Shown piece by piece: positions 1-12,370 of a stretch of 64,000 nucleotides of DNA. The notes under the pieces were generated by a model that had not been told where the DNA came from, did not search any database, and saw nothing but the letters and a program-made list of their open reading frames with translations. A program made the translations under genes and the position numbers. This DNA is from Castor canadensis (Eukaryota; Chordata; Mammalia; Rodentia; Castoridae): the NCBI RefSeq assembly GCF_047511655.1, contig NC_133390.1, positions 166,878,583 to 166,942,582 of the forward strand. The letters run 5' to 3'. Within the stretch, counting starts at the first letter, position 1, and each line of letters opens with the position of its first letter.

Positions 1-254
1 GACTCCTGCTGTCCTTTCTGTGTGATGATGGGATCTTCTAGTTTACACAGCTGCAGTTGGTTTCCTCTTGGTGGCACAGCAATGATGAGATACAGTCTTT
101 GCCTTCATAATACCCACAATGCAGTGAGGAAGACCCCAATGGACAGCATCTTCTGCCAGTATTGTGTCCTGGAAGACAGTCTCTGTGTCATTCCCCACAT
201 GGCCCCAGCAGACATTTGATAACTGAGTCAACAGATCCTGTAAAAATTTCTTGA

Positions 255-697
255 GCTGGGAGCCAGTGGCTCACGCCTAGTAATCCTAGTTACTTGGGAG
301 GCTGAGATTGGGAAGATCATGGTTTAAGACCAGCTTGAGCAAATAGGTCTCAAGACCCTATCTCCAAAATAACCAGAGCAAGCCAGGCACTGTTGGCACA
401 CACCTGTACTCCTAGCTACTCAGGAGGTAGAGATCAAGAGGATAGCAGTTTGAAGCCAACCTGGGCAAATAGTTCCTCAGACCCTATCTCAAAAAATCCA
501 TCACAAAAAAGGGCTGTCAGGGTGGATCAAAGTGTAGGCCCTGAGTTCAAATCCCAGTACCAGAAAAAATAATAACAATAATAGCCAGAGCAAAATGGAC
601 TGGAAATGTGGCTCAAGTGGTAGATCACCTGCTTTGCAAGTGCAAAACCCTGAGTTCAAACCCCAGACCCCTCAGTGCCATCAAAAAAAAAAAAAAA
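255..697 (+). mobile_element. SINE interrupted by a second SINE
   Basis: The outer 7SL+tRNA dimer occupies 255-372 and 594-697; an inner dimer (382-584) is inserted in it. CCAGAGCAA is duplicated at 373-381 and 585-593. Confidence 0.8.
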
Positions 698-773
698 GCC
701 TTAGTCCCACAAAAAAAAATCCATATGTCTCTATCTGTCTTTCTATTGAATGAGCAGAGGGTTAGACTGGATG

Positions 774-1162
774 TGTTATGGTTTGGATCTGAAATGTCCC
801 CCAAAGACTCATATGTTACAGATTTGGTCCCCAGTTACAGCAGTGTTCAGAGGTGAAGCCTTTGGGAAGTGAGGGCTGTAACCTCAGCAATGGATTAATC
901 CATTTATAGACTCGTAGCTTAATGAGTTCTAGGGGAAGGCTTCATCATAAAAATGAGCTCTCTCTTTTTGCTTCCTGGTCACCATGAGGTGAGCAGTTTT
1001 GCTCTGCCATGTGTTCCCACCATGATGTTCTGCCTCACCACAGGCCCAAAATGATGGAGCCAAGGTGACCATATAATGAAACTGTGAGCCAAAATAAATC
1101 TTTCTCCTTTTAAGTTGTTTATCTCAGGTATTTTGTCACGGCAATGGAAAACCGTCTAGCAC
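774..1162 (+). mobile_element. MaLR-type solo LTR
   Basis: Opens TGTTATGGTTTGGATCTG, with the usual GTGAGCC..AATAAATCTTTC poly(A) block and an ending like ...CTAGCACA. Same family as the element at 3912-4252. Confidence 0.7.
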
Positions 1163-1164
1163 GC

Positions 1165-2140
1165 ACTGGTTAATCCAGTCCCAGGAAACCTGCATGAGGA
1201 TCTGGACAACCAAATCAAGGGAATATGTACAGAATGAGTGTGTAGAGACATGGATGGGTGGGCAGCACCCAGCATCTCTAAACTGGGTGTAGTAGCGAGC
1301 CCAGCTCCTAAGACTGTTGTGAGAATAAATACAATGGAAGGTCCATAGCATGTTCCCTAGTAGTTGGGCAACACAAAATCAGCAGTACCTACCAGCTCTC
1401 TAGATATGTAGCATGTTTATTATGTGTCAGGCACAAGCATTCACTCATTTTGACCCAAGAATCCAGCAAGGTAAATATTATTAGCATTCCCTTTCTACAG
1501 TGGCACAGAGAGATTCCATAATTACCCATTGTCACACAGGTCCTGAGTAGCAGAGACAGGATTTGATTCCATGCCCTCTGGGTCCAGAGCACCTATAGTA
1601 ACCATAATCTCTACTGTACATTTGAATGCCTTTCAAGATTATTTCAAAATGTATTTTAAAACATTTTCAGTAATAGTAATAACAATAATAAAAATTGGGA
1701 GTATTCAGACATTCATTACAAAGTTTAACCCGCCAGACACCACTAACGTGACAATTTGGACTTCCAGATCAGTCCATGGCAGCTACTTTTGCCAATTCAA
1801 AACTAGAGTGAAAGACATAAATGTTTCCAGGATCAGGTGGGCAGAGCCAGTGAGAGGCTTTAGGGCAACCAGAGTGGTGGGAATTGTGGCAAAATGAGAG
1901 TTGAAAGATGTTCTGAGATGGGGATGGGGACTCAACTCCCAGCACTTGGGATGGTGTCCCTGCAACAGCAGATCCTCCAAGAAAAGCCAGACATCCATTA
2001 ACATCCACAAATTCAAGAAAAGCAAAACATTATACACGCAAAACAAATCCCAGTCGCCTCTCAATCCCCTCAAGCCACCACCCCCCAGTTGAACATATGC
2101 TCAGATTATCAAGCAACGTGGTTTTTTAAAAGTCACAATT
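1165..2140. other. Intergenic stretch
   Basis: Contains an ancient mammal-wide repeat (about 1400-1620). The rest (1620-2140) has no feature I recognise. Confidence 0.5.
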
Positions 2141-2142
2141 TA

Positions 2143-2348
2143 AGCCGAGTGCCAGTGGCTCACACCTGTAATTCTAACTACTCAGGAGGCAGAGATCAGG
2201 AGTATCGTGGTTCAAAACCAGCCCGGGCAAGCCCCTTCCTTGAAAATACCCAACACAATAAGGGACGGGCAGAGTGGCTCAAGCAGTAGAGCACCCGCCT
2301 AGCAAAGGAGAGGCTGAGTTCAAACCCCAGTACCAACAACAACAAAAA
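2143..2348 (+). mobile_element. Dimeric 7SL+tRNA-like SINE
   Basis: A 7SL head (AGTGGCTCACACCTGTAATT) is fused to an ID-type unit (GAGTGGCTCAAGCAGTAGAG) and ends in a CAA-rich tail. Confidence 0.8.
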
Positions 2349-2459
2349 ATAAACAGTACACCGTACAGCAATGACACTGAGAGAATTTTAACTATGAAAA
2401 AAGACGATGATTCTCACACATTTAAGCCAAGCTCAAAAGAACACACCCTGTGTTAGCCC

Positions 2460-3300
2460 ATTTCTGTGATGTTTAGAGCAGACAGAGGGGATCACCGGTT
2501 TCTGGGTCCCCCTGCATTCCGCAGTATGCAGTCTTTCTCTTCTCTTCTCTTCTCTACAAATAAAATCTTTCCCACCTCCTAAATAAAAAGCAGACAGAGC
2601 TGATTTCTGGCGTTAGGAGGCAGGACCTACAGGGGGTGGGGATGGGTGGAGAGTGATTGGAAAGGGTAAATGAGGGCCTGTGCAGCCTTCCGTGGTTTGT
2701 GCTTCATCTGGTACATTGACACGAAGGAAGGCATTCTCTTTGTAACAGTTCATTCATTGACCATACATTTTATCGGTCAGGCTTTCATAGGAAAAAAGTT
2801 TCCATAGTGAAGAAACTGTGATTACCAGAAGGTTATGAATTCTGGCTACTAGAAGCAGACAGCTCATGGCAAGACACCCTTGTGGGTGATTCATGTGGCA
2901 GGGATGGTGGGAGGAGGCGCCCATGGAGGGCAGGCAGCAAGGAGTAGGTAGGAGGCCACTGTGGCCATCGCCCCAAGGGCGTGTATCCTTTCACAAATAG
3001 CCTTCATCGGCTGGTCAGATCTTCAGCAAACATATCCGGAGGGCCCCCTCTGCCAGGTCACAGTGGTGCCACATTAATGTAACTACCAACAAGGGCAAGA
3101 TGTCAACAGAGCATGTGCACTGGAGACCTCCTCTTGGTCCCAACCCCATAAGCAAGCAAATATCCCAAAGTGACTCAACCTCCACTCCTTCACCCATCCC
3201 TGGTCTTCCCATCCTGAAGTCCACACTTGTCTCTGTCCTGGTCTCCCTGCCCCACCCGATTCCCTGCATTCCATCTCCACAGTGTTTATATAAAACACAA
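2460..3300. other. Intergenic stretch
   Basis: Holds the TTCTC repeat. I see no gene or repeat otherwise. Confidence 0.5.
2530..2556 (+). repeat. (TTCTC)n microsatellite
   Basis: Five copies of a five-base unit. Confidence 0.85.
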
Positions 3301-3304
3301 ACCA

Positions 3305-3455
3305 GAACCACGCTTGGTGGTGCATGCCTGTAATCTCAGCACTCTGGAGATGAGGGAGGAGAAAAATGAGCTTAAGACCAGCCTGGGCTACATAACCAGA
3401 TCCTGTCTCAAAACAAAAACAAAACAAAACAAAGAGAGAGAGAGAGAAAAGGAAA
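3305..3455 (+). mobile_element. B1-like SINE with GA tail
   Basis: GGTGGTGCATGCCTGTAATC head and AGACCAGCCTGGGCTACATA body. The tail has grown into (CAAAA)n and (GA)n. Confidence 0.8.
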
Positions 3456-3911
3456 GACTAACCAGGAGATGCTCACTCCCAGCCCCACCCCACCCTCACA
3501 CCACCCAACTCGAAATTATACCCATGCCGTTCAGAGTAACATCCAAATTCCTGCCCTCAGCCCCAGGTCTGGCATCTGCTTGATCCCTCTGCTCTTCGTC
3601 TCACCCCACACTGGCCCAGCCTCAAGACCTTCGCTTTTGCTATTCCTTTGCTTGGACTCTTCTCCCACAGTATCAAAATGGCTGCTACTTCTCATATCTC
3701 AGAAGTCACCTACCCCCCCAACCACCACCACCAAGAAACTGGCAACACAGGAGCTTTTGGGAGGAAGACTGCAAAGCTGGAAACAAGGTGTCATTGCGGG
3801 AGAGGCACTATGACAGTGTGGCATTGCACACTGCTTCACTGGGGCAACATAGGGCATATTCAAATCAATTGTTAATTACACCAAAAGTGTCCCCTCAAAA
3901 AGGCTTTTCAT

Positions 3912-4252
3912 TGTGGTTTGGATCTTAAATGTCTCCCCAAAAAACCCGTATGCTGGAGGCTTGGTCACCAACCTGTGGTGTTATTGTGAGGTGGTGAACC
4001 ATTTAGGAGGTGGGGCCTAGTGGGAGGAAGTTAGGTCAATGGAGTTGTGCCTGCTCTTTGCTTTCTGGCCTCTATGAGGTGAGCACACCTCCTTCACCAC
4101 GTGCTCCTGCCATAATGTACTGCCTCAGCACCCACCCAAAGCAACACCACCAAGTGACCATTGATTGAGACCATGAGCCAGAACAAACCTTTCCTCCTTT
4201 AAGTTGATTATCTCAGGTATTTTGTCACAGTGACAGAAAGCTGACTAACACA
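3912..4252 (+). mobile_element. MaLR-type solo LTR
   Basis: Opens TGTGGTTTGGATCTTAAATG, ends GACTAACACA. It shares the GGAGGTGGGGCCTAG and TTATCTCAGGTATTTTGTCAC blocks of this LTR group; the latter is also in the 774-1162 copy. Confidence 0.72.
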
Positions 4253-6870
4253 CCTTTTTAGCAAGTACCCTATCGTGGTTTCTTCCTCTCTTGGTGCCAT
4301 GATTTTCCTTTATGCATTGCTTATTACAGTTTGCATTGCCTTGCTTGCTTGGTTGTTTCCTCATTTTAGTTTACTGTCTGTGTCTTCATGAGGACAGGGA
4401 ACTTCACCTGTCTTATCTGCCAGCTGGCAGAAGTAAGTGGTCAAAAAATATGTATGGAATAAGTGAGGAAAGAAAGGGGAAGGGCAGGAAAGATGTGGGG
4501 GTGCGCAGGGTGGGCTCAGTTCTGGCAGTGTGAGAACTAGAAGGCTGATAGGAACAGAGATGGGACAGCCAGGGGGTGAGGGAGGCAAGGGCACACCCAT
4601 TGTACAGATAAAGAGTCTGAGGCTCAAAGGTGGCAAGGGACTTGTCTGGGTCATCCAGTGTGACAGAATCTGGATTTAGAATCCAGTCCCAACTCAGGAT
4701 TCAATAGAACCTATTATTGTGAACCTGTGTATTAACTCATGAGATGGAACTCCTACTCCTTCTTCATCTGACTGATGGTGAAGCTGCGGCACAGAGAGGT
4801 TGAGTGACTTGCCCAAGCCTAGGTTGGGAAGTAATCAAGCCTTGGTTTTTCCCTGGCTCCAGGTAGCTATTCTACATCCTCCACCTTTTCTACCATCTCC
4901 AGCCGCGTGCCCCAGTTCAGACCCCAGAGTGGACCATAAGTTCAAACCCTGACCCTCTCTGGAGCTTTGCACAAAGCTGGGAAATTCCCTGAATCCTCCT
5001 CCCAAACTTGGGTTCCCCCAACTCAAAACTGAAAGGAGCAAAAGGAGCCCTGCCTGCAAGTCTGCTGTGAGAAAAAAGTGATAAAAAAATCATTGTAGGA
5101 CATGTATGTGATAAAAATAATTACAGGGCTCCTGGCAAACAGCCCGAGCTGTAGAGATACTGCCTAATGAGAGCAGGGATTTATGGTCCTGTGGGCCCAG
5201 CCTTTCCGAGGTTGGGGTGATAGAAGCTGGGGTCATGAGTGGGGTCATGGGCAGAAAACTCCCAGCATCCCCTGCCTGGGGAGAGGCCTTCTGTCTCCTC
5301 CATGGCTCAGGGAAGTGATTTTAGGGGCTGCCAGAGGCCACTCCCCCCAGTCCTCTGGGACACCATTTGTCACTGATCTGGTTGGGTCTTGTGCTCTTGG
5401 CACTTGCCTTTTGTGAAGAGGTACCTGGAAACAGTCAGACCCTCCAGAGACGTGGTTCATTCACTACTTCCCAGACCCCCAGGGAAGGCAGGGAACAGAT
5501 GATGGGGATAGAGAAGGTGGGGCAATACCCAAAGGGAACAGTGACTCATTCCTCCTGAGTTGGGTGGACATTTGCTGAAGGCCACCCTGTGACTGGTACA
5601 CCAGTGACTCATCCAGGGTCACAGAGAGTTGGGGGAAGTCAAGGCTGAACCCTGAGTCTCCAGCTCCAATGATAGTGGTGTCAAGTTTGGCTGGGGCTTG
5701 TCCTTTTTGGCCACTGACCCTCTAAGAAGTCCAGCCCTTCCTGCAGTGATCACAGCTAATCCGTAGAGCCACCTTAGGGCCTTAGTGTTATTTTTATAAA
5801 AATGGAGCCTAACCATCACAAAAGTTCAAATAATACAGAGAATCACAAAGGAGAAAGTTCAAAATTCTGAAATTTTGCTCAACATAAAGGAATCACCCAA
5901 GAAGAGGCAGCAGAACCAAGTGGGCACCAGCACAACCTCCCAGGTCCAACAGCCTCCTCCCCAAGCCGACTTGAACACCAGCACTCACAAAGTTGGACAC
6001 TTCATATTTTGCACATTATAATATTTGCAAATTAAATAAAACAAAAATATTTTAAAATTCGAAAGAGCAATCCACCCTGTATGTAAAATTGTTAGTTACA
6101 GTCCCTACCTGATGGGATCTTTACAAAGTTCAGATGAGAAAAAAGCTGTGGATCTCTTAACACGTTTTAGGATCTCAGGGTGGAAGCCCTTGCTAGACAT
6201 AAAACATAAAGGCAGCATTCATGTTATTCTTGGTTATTTTGTTATCACAAGACCCAACCAAATCTCTCTCTACTGCAGATTGATCAGAGCACCCTCAAGT
6301 GTCAAGTTTTGTCATAGCACCTCAGTGACTGCACTAAAACACCCTTTATCTAAGCTTGGAGTCTCCCTTCCAAAAGGCTGAGCTTTGCTTTGCTTTTGCT
6401 CCAGGACCACGTTAAAAAGTACCCAAATCAACATCAGCCCGATGAGTCCCAAGTCCAACCCAAACCTTGCCATGATAACCCCCGAAAGACCCCTGAGGGA
6501 TGGCAGAAGGGACCCACAGAAAGTACACCTCCCCTGGATTCAAGTGCAATCTCAAACCTGACCTCACCATCATAAGATTGGAAGGTGGCCTTGCACAGGC
6601 TCCAAAATGTCTTCACATGACAATCATCACTGCTGGCTTTCAGCCACCACTTCCTGTGTGCCAGGCTCCATACGAAGATATACATGTCCATTTTTTTCCC
6701 TTTTATGTTTAAAATGATCAGTGAGATGCATATTGTTTTTTCAGTCTGCTTTTCCCCCTCTACAGTGAGCTTTGGGCATCTGTCCATGTCAATAAATACA
6801 GCTGGGTCGGTAAGTACTTGATTCAAAGGCTGAGAAATTTAAACAGTCAGCAGCCACTGCCCAGGTGAAG
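4253..6870. other. Intergenic stretch, SINE-poor
   Basis: 2.6 kb nearly free of SINEs, with only old repeat traces near 4750-4830. Small open frames lack splice context or recognisable domains. It could hold a conserved regulatory element, but the sequence alone cannot show this. Confidence 0.45.
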
Positions 6871-6879
6871 ATCAGTAAT

Positions 6880-7075
6880 AGTTAACATTTATTGAGTGCT
6901 TTATTACACACCAGGCCCTATGCTAATTGTTTAACTTGAACTATCATTTGATCCTTGAGGCAATTTCAAGGAAGCTTCCATTATTATTCAGATGAAGCTC
7001 AAAGGGACCAAGGAGCCTATCCAAGGTCAGACAGCTGGCATAGATGGCAGAGTAGGGATTCAAACTCAGGTCCCT
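6880..7075 (+). mobile_element. Ancient mammal-wide repeat
   Basis: AACATTTATTGAGTGCTTTATT, then CCAAGGTCAGACAGCTGGCA and GATTCAAACTCAGGTCCC form a familiar order; class not named. Confidence 0.5.
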
Positions 7076-7394
7076 TTGATCCCTGCAAAAGACTCTCAAC
7101 CAACACATTTTAGAAGACAATATGGAGGAGGACACAAAGGGAGTTCTCCCACGTGGGAAGAAGAATGCCTGACAGCCTGAAAGCAGACAGGAGGGAGGTG
7201 TGGGCTGAGGCAATGGAGGAGGCATATTCTGAAAAAATTGGGGTCCTTCATAGAAAGAACAGAAGGCTTCTTGAAGGTGGCACCATTTATCTATGTCTCT
7301 AGCCAAGTAAGGTGGTCTTTTGACCTTTGACCTACACCCCACCTCCCTATTCCTGCTAACCACCACTTTATTCTCTAGCTCTGTGTATCCCCCT

Positions 7395-7600
7395 TTTTTA
7401 AATTCCACATATAATTGAGATCACACAGTATTGTCTTTTTTGTCTGGCTTATTTAACTTAAAGTGAAATATGGATCCTCCAGATCGACCCATGTTGACGG
7501 ACACTTTGCTGTTTCCATATCTGAGCCATTGTGAATAGTGCTGTAGTGAACACGGGAATGCAGACATCTCTACAAGTGTGATAACTCACCAGCTCCTGAG
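7395..7600 (+). mobile_element. Old L1 3' fragment
   Basis: Contains GTCTGGCTTATTTAACTTAA, CCATGTTGACGGACAC and ATTGTGAATAGTGCTGTAGTG, the usual L1 3' tail motifs. It is separate from the next L1 piece by about 40 bp. Confidence 0.6.
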
Positions 7601-7639
7601 TGGTTTTATATCAGACTGTCATGAGCTTAAATCCTAATT

Positions 7640-8100
7640 GTGCCACACTCTAGTTTGTTTTCCCTAAAATGCATTACTGAGCTATAACTAATGCACAAGA
7701 AACCACACACAATTAAACTGCATGATTTGATGAGTTTTGACTATGTCCACAGCCTGGGACAATCACCACAACCAAATGTCTCCATCATCCCCAGTAGTTT
7801 CCTTGGGTCCCTTTATATCATTTTTCCCCTTATCCCCCTCCCTATTCCCATCCCTATCCCCCTCCCTACCCCCTCCCTAACCCCAGGCAACCATGGTCAC
7901 TATTGATTTTCTTTCATTACTGATGACTTTACATCTTCTGGATTTTCTAGAAATGGAGTCATACAATTTGTAATCTTTTGGTCTGGTTTCTTTCACTCAG
8001 CCCAATTATTTTAAGATTTATCCATGTTGTCGCAAGTATCCATTGTCTGTTCCTTTTCATTATGTGGTATTTTATTGCTAAGTAGTATTGATTGATAGAA
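7640..8100 (+). mobile_element. Old L1 3' end, first part
   Basis: Shows the typical L1 tail order: a C-rich tract (7826-7884), GGCAACCATGGTCAC, ATGGAGTCATACAATTTG, TTTCTTTCACTCAGC and ATCCATGTTGTCGCAAGTAT. It continues at 8403 after an inserted element. Confidence 0.75.
7826..7884 (-). repeat. G-rich tract, G-quadruplex candidate
   Basis: On the minus strand there are ten runs of three or more G with loops of one to four bases. It is the C-rich part of an old L1 tail. Confidence 0.75.
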
Positions 8101-8103
8101 ATG

Positions 8104-8402
8104 GTTCCTGATTTAGATGGCTTGACTTATGATTTTGTCATGGTGTGAAGCATACCCATCCAACCAACCACTCTGTTGTTCACTTCCAGTACAATCTTTA
8201 ATAAATTACAGAAGACATTTAACACGTTGTTATAAAATAAGCTTTGTGTTGGTGATTTTGCCCAACTGTAGCACACTTAAGGTAGGTGAAGCTAATCTCT
8301 GCTGTTCAGTAGACTAGATGTATTAAACGTGTTTTTCGCTTAGGATATTTTCGGTGGTGGGTTTATCAGGACATAACCCATGGCAAGCAAGGAGCCTCTG
8401 TA
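8104..8402. mobile_element. DNA transposon fossil (MER2/Tigger-like)
   Basis: One end reads TGGCTTGACTTATGATTTTG; the other has TTAGGATATTTTCGGTGG and GGGTTTATCAGGACATAACC then GCAAGCAAGGAGCCTCTGTA. These recall the MER2 family of pogo/Tigger elements. It interrupts the L1 3' end. Confidence 0.55.
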
Positions 8403-8665
8403 CATGTCTCACAGTTTGTTGACCCATTTCCCTGAGGATGGACAGCCAACCCTCCTTCCCCAGTTCTGACTATTAAAAATAGGGCTACTATGAATGTTCA
8501 TGCACATGTCTTTGAGTAGACAAATACTTTCATTGCTCTTGGGTAAATACCTACGTATATAATTGCTGGGTCATATAAGTGTATGTTTAACTATTTAAGA
8601 AACTGTAGACTATTTTCCAAAGTATATGTAGCATTTTGCATTCCCGCCAGCAGAATCTCCAGGAG
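8403..8665 (+). mobile_element. Old L1 3' end, second part
   Basis: Resumes with ACAGTTTGTTGACCCATTTC and continues through CTATGAATGTTCATG, GGGTAAATACCTACG, TTGCTGGGTCATATAAGTG and TTTTGCATTCCCGCCAGCA, collinear with the part ending near 8100. Confidence 0.75.
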
Positions 8666-9057
8666 CTGGAGTCATTCTGGATGTTCTCTGTGCTTTAACC
8701 TGTGGATCCAGCAGAAGTGTTCTTAGGAAGTCTGAGAACCTGTTTTCTCATGTGTAAAGTGGAGGTGATCATATCAGCTCTGAAAGATAGCAAAGACAGG
8801 GGGAAGAAGCATGTGTGCAGCACGTTGTATAGGGACTAGGGCATAGTGGGTGCTTTGTAAAAGGAGCCTATTTTATCCAAATCAAGATCTGGCCATCCCA
8901 TAATCTGGCAAGTCTCCCCAGGATGTGACATCCTTAAATCAGATGGTAGACAGCTACTTCCTTTGCTTGCTAGTCAGTGCTGGTAACCTGGAGGAGTAAA
9001 AATAGCATCGCTCACTGTGCCAGGCCTTATGAGAGGCGCTGTTTTTTATTTTGTTTG

Positions 9058-9150
9058 GGTTTGGTTTTTGGTGGTGGTGGTACTGGGGTTTGAACTGAGG
9101 GCTCAAGTGCTAGGCAGGTGCTCCACCACTTGAGCTGTGTACCCTTGGTC
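9058..9150 (-). mobile_element. ID-type SINE
   Basis: Antisense unit ending CTCCACCACTTGAGCTG, just before an old mammalian repeat at 9155-9300. Confidence 0.75.
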
Positions 9151-9907
9151 CCGCCTGTGCACATTTAACACCACCTAAGCCTTGTGAGCTAGGAGGCAGC
9201 TTTCCCTCCATCATTAGAGGTGAGAAAAGTGAGGTGCAGGAGCCACCAAGGTCACACAGCAGTTACGTGATGGTGCTGGGATGATTTGAATCCATATCTG
9301 TTTGATTTGGGGGCCAGAAGTCTCACTAATGGAGAGCTTGGCTCAGGGCTAGAGAAGTGGCCCAGTCACCAGTGACATTTCCATTTCCTGAGAGGCAGAG
9401 CTTGAGGCAGGGATTAGGTGTGTGTGATTTAGGAAGGACGGAACCTATAAGTGATGGAGGGAAGCAGGAGAAGGAGGAAATCAGCAAGGATATGGTCTCT
9501 GGGGAACCCCAGCAGGAGGGCTACCCTTTTGTTGCTCTGTACCACATGGTTTGTTGTCAGTGAGCAACACTGTGGGTGAGGAGATAACCTCCTGGGGGTG
9601 GTGGCTTCTGAGGTGACAGTTCTCAGAAGAAGGGGAAACAGTAAGCCAACAGAAGCCAACAAAAGAAGCTTTGGGGGATGGGTGTGTTGGCCCCATAAAA
9701 GGCTCAAGAAGTTCCCACAGGCACCCCTACATCTTGCTGTCCACTGAATCGAATTCTAGGGCAATCTGGAAAATCCACTTCTCAGACTTGTTTTGAAGAA
9801 TTCTACTATTCCCTGTGACCAGCATGTTAACAAACCCGATCCACAGTATAATCAAAGCACGACTTTATTCTTGTCTCCCAATATCCCTTATATTTATTTA
9901 CTTTATT

Positions 9908-9997
9908 CTTTTTGTTTTTGGCAGTACTGGGTTTGAACTCAGGACCTCACACTTGCTAGGCAGGCACTCTACCACTTGAGCCATTCCACCAGCCCCA
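9908..9997 (-). mobile_element. ID-type SINE
   Basis: A well-kept antisense copy with CTTGCTAGGCAGGCACTCTA and the CCAGCCC end. Confidence 0.8.
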
Positions 9998-10930
9998 ACA
10001 TCCCTTTCAAAATGCATCCAGAGTGAAAATCGCCCCCCCATTACTCTTCTGCTTATTCTGAGCAAACAGACAATTCTATGCTCACCTTAGGTCGCGAACA
10101 CAATCTCAATTTAGGAAGTAGCATGTCCAGTCAAGCTACTAATTGAAACTCCCAGTTTGATTTGGGTTTAAGCCTTCTTCATTTTTCCAGATCAGCCCTC
10201 TGGGGGAGGTAGGCCTATGGCTCATTCTCTCTTCCTCTCCTGCACAGGTGGGATTAGGATCCTGGTGGAGGTGAAGAGGAAGAGGAAGGGTCACTAGAGC
10301 TGCCACCAGCTTGGCTGACTTTGAGTTCTCTGGACCCAGCAGGCATTTAAAGCTGACTCTTTATGTTGTGGGATGATGGCTGTGCTCTCTCACTCTTGAC
10401 CTTGAGGGATGCACTCTCCTCCTGGAGGGTCCCTTGCAACTCCTTCCTCAGCCCTTAGGAAATTCTGTCCAACTCCAGTTTCTTGCTGTTGCCACCCCCT
10501 CTTCCCCTCCAGGAGGTCCTCGGGGCCAGGACTCACGCTGAGCCCTTGTAAGTGATATTGCTGTGCTGGTCCGTGGGAAACACTCAAGCTGCCTTTCCCT
10601 GAGATGCCTGGAGTGTGGGCTGACCTTGGCACATGCACTCTCTCTCTGGCTCTTTCACCAGTATGACTGGGCAGCCAATTTCTCTCAACCCTAGCTGTCC
10701 CTGCCCACATCAGCCCCCAGGGCCCACATAGGCATCTCATGTAAGCTCTCCAAATAACTCCCACCCTCCTTGGCCAGGGGAGAACCCTCTGCTCCCTCGT
10801 CCTCTCACGGAACTGTGGGTAAGTATAGGGATAGGTAAATGTAGGGAGCTGAGTGCTCATGGCCAAATCTGAGTGGTTGTGAGTTTTGCATTGTGCCCTT
10901 GAAAAATGATCACTGGTTGTCACAGCAGAG
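9998..10930. other. Intergenic stretch
   Basis: GC-moderate unique DNA. A 237-codon open frame on the minus strand (10390-11103) shows no known domain and overlaps MIR-like sequence. Confidence 0.45.
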
Positions 10931-10934
10931 CTTT

Positions 10935-12100
10935 CTAGCAACATTGTACAACTATGGTCACCACCCTGAGCCTCAGTTTTCTCATTCCTTGAGGGGATGA
11001 TGATATCTACCCATTGGAGTTGTTGCACTTGGTGAGTGACCAGTGAATTTATGGAGCGTTGCCAGGTCTGCCACACTAGGACTCCACAACCACAAACCTG
11101 CAATTCTTTCTCTCTGTGACCATTAACAAGTGACTTGGCCTTTCTGAGTCTGTTTTCTCATCTGTCAGATGGTACTCAGAAGAGCTCCTACTCCATAGCA
11201 TGTCTGTGGGGTTAGTTGAGTGAATACATACAAAGTGCCTAGTACCCTACCAAGAACGTGGTAGGAACTCAGTCCATGCTGGGTGTTATTAGTACAATGG
11301 AAGGTGAGCTGAGCTCTTAGGCTGACACTGATGGGACAAGGGGGTGGGATCTTCACCCCTCTTTGTCCCCTCACTATTCCAGGCCCTATTTTGGAAAAAG
11401 CTTCAGTCTGGCTGGGATCCAGGGCCACTGGAAATAGAGAGGACATCCTGTCCCTCCAAGAAGCCATGCCAACTCAGGGAAATCAATATGTGACTACAAA
11501 AGCACAGCTGGGCCCTTACCTCTTCCAGGAAATTCACACAGACAACCCCTGGGCACATCTTCACCCCCACACAGAGAGCTCACTAGGCTCCATTCTGGGA
11601 CCTGATTCTGGGACTTGTGAGCAAAAGGTGGCCCACTGAGAACCAGGAATCTCTGACACCTTCTAAGACCCACCAGGTCCATGGGTCACAAGTTTTGTAA
11701 GACCCTCTGATTGAGGTCAGGTGTCTCTAGCATTTGCCAAGCCTCTGACTTCCCCCAGCCCTGGTCTGGATACTTCTCTCGCCAAGCCAGGCTCTGGACC
11801 ACTGGTTGGGCAACACATGACCTCAGACTGGGTCAGACCCATCAGGTGAGCACCATTTAAGAGTAGAGGACATTTTGTTCTTTACAATCCCAAGAAACAG
11901 CGTGTGAACCCGCCCGCCCCTCTCTTCCATTTACTTATTTTGTAACTTTGGGTGAGTTCCTTCACCTCTGAATTCCTGGCTTCCCATCCATCAAATGTAG
12001 ACTAACAGGTGCCCTCACCTCGAAGAGTGGCAGGGAGACCAGGTGATGAGTGTCAAAGGCATGGCACCCATGTGGGCAGGTGCCCAATAAGGGGAGTGAT
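10935..12100 (+). mobile_element. Cluster of MIR-like fragments
   Basis: Separate sense pieces near 10940-11060, 11115-11295 and 11915-12100, each with the 'cctcagtttyctcatctgt'-type core or the GTGCCTAGTACCC-type end. The sequence between them (11300-11910) shows nothing I recognise. Confidence 0.5.
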
Positions 12101-12194
12101 TACTGCAAACAGGCAGTAGGCACCAAATAAAAAACAGTACAGCATGTGCTGGGTTACATCCCAGCACCACAGAAAACAAAAACTAAACCAAACA

Positions 12195-12370
12195 TCATGG
12201 GCTGCGTGCTATAGTGCTCAAGAGCACAGACGTGGGAGCCCAACCACCTGGCTTCAAAACCAGGTTTCTCTACCACCTGGTTACCTGTAGCCACAGTTTC
12301 ATTCCTGTGACGTGGGAATAATCAGTCAATTAGAAAGTGCCTGACACCTAGTAATGTCTACTAAGCATTG
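12195..12370 (+). mobile_element. MIR element
   Basis: Matches the MIR order: ATAGTGCTCAAGAGCACAGAC, then GCTTCAAAACCAGGTTTCTC and a GTGCCTGACACCTAGTAA-like end. Confidence 0.65.

Noticed and set aside
10390..11103. 237-codon open frame on the minus strand
   Set aside because: No recognisable domain, no splice or start context, overlaps MIR-like sequence; chance frame.
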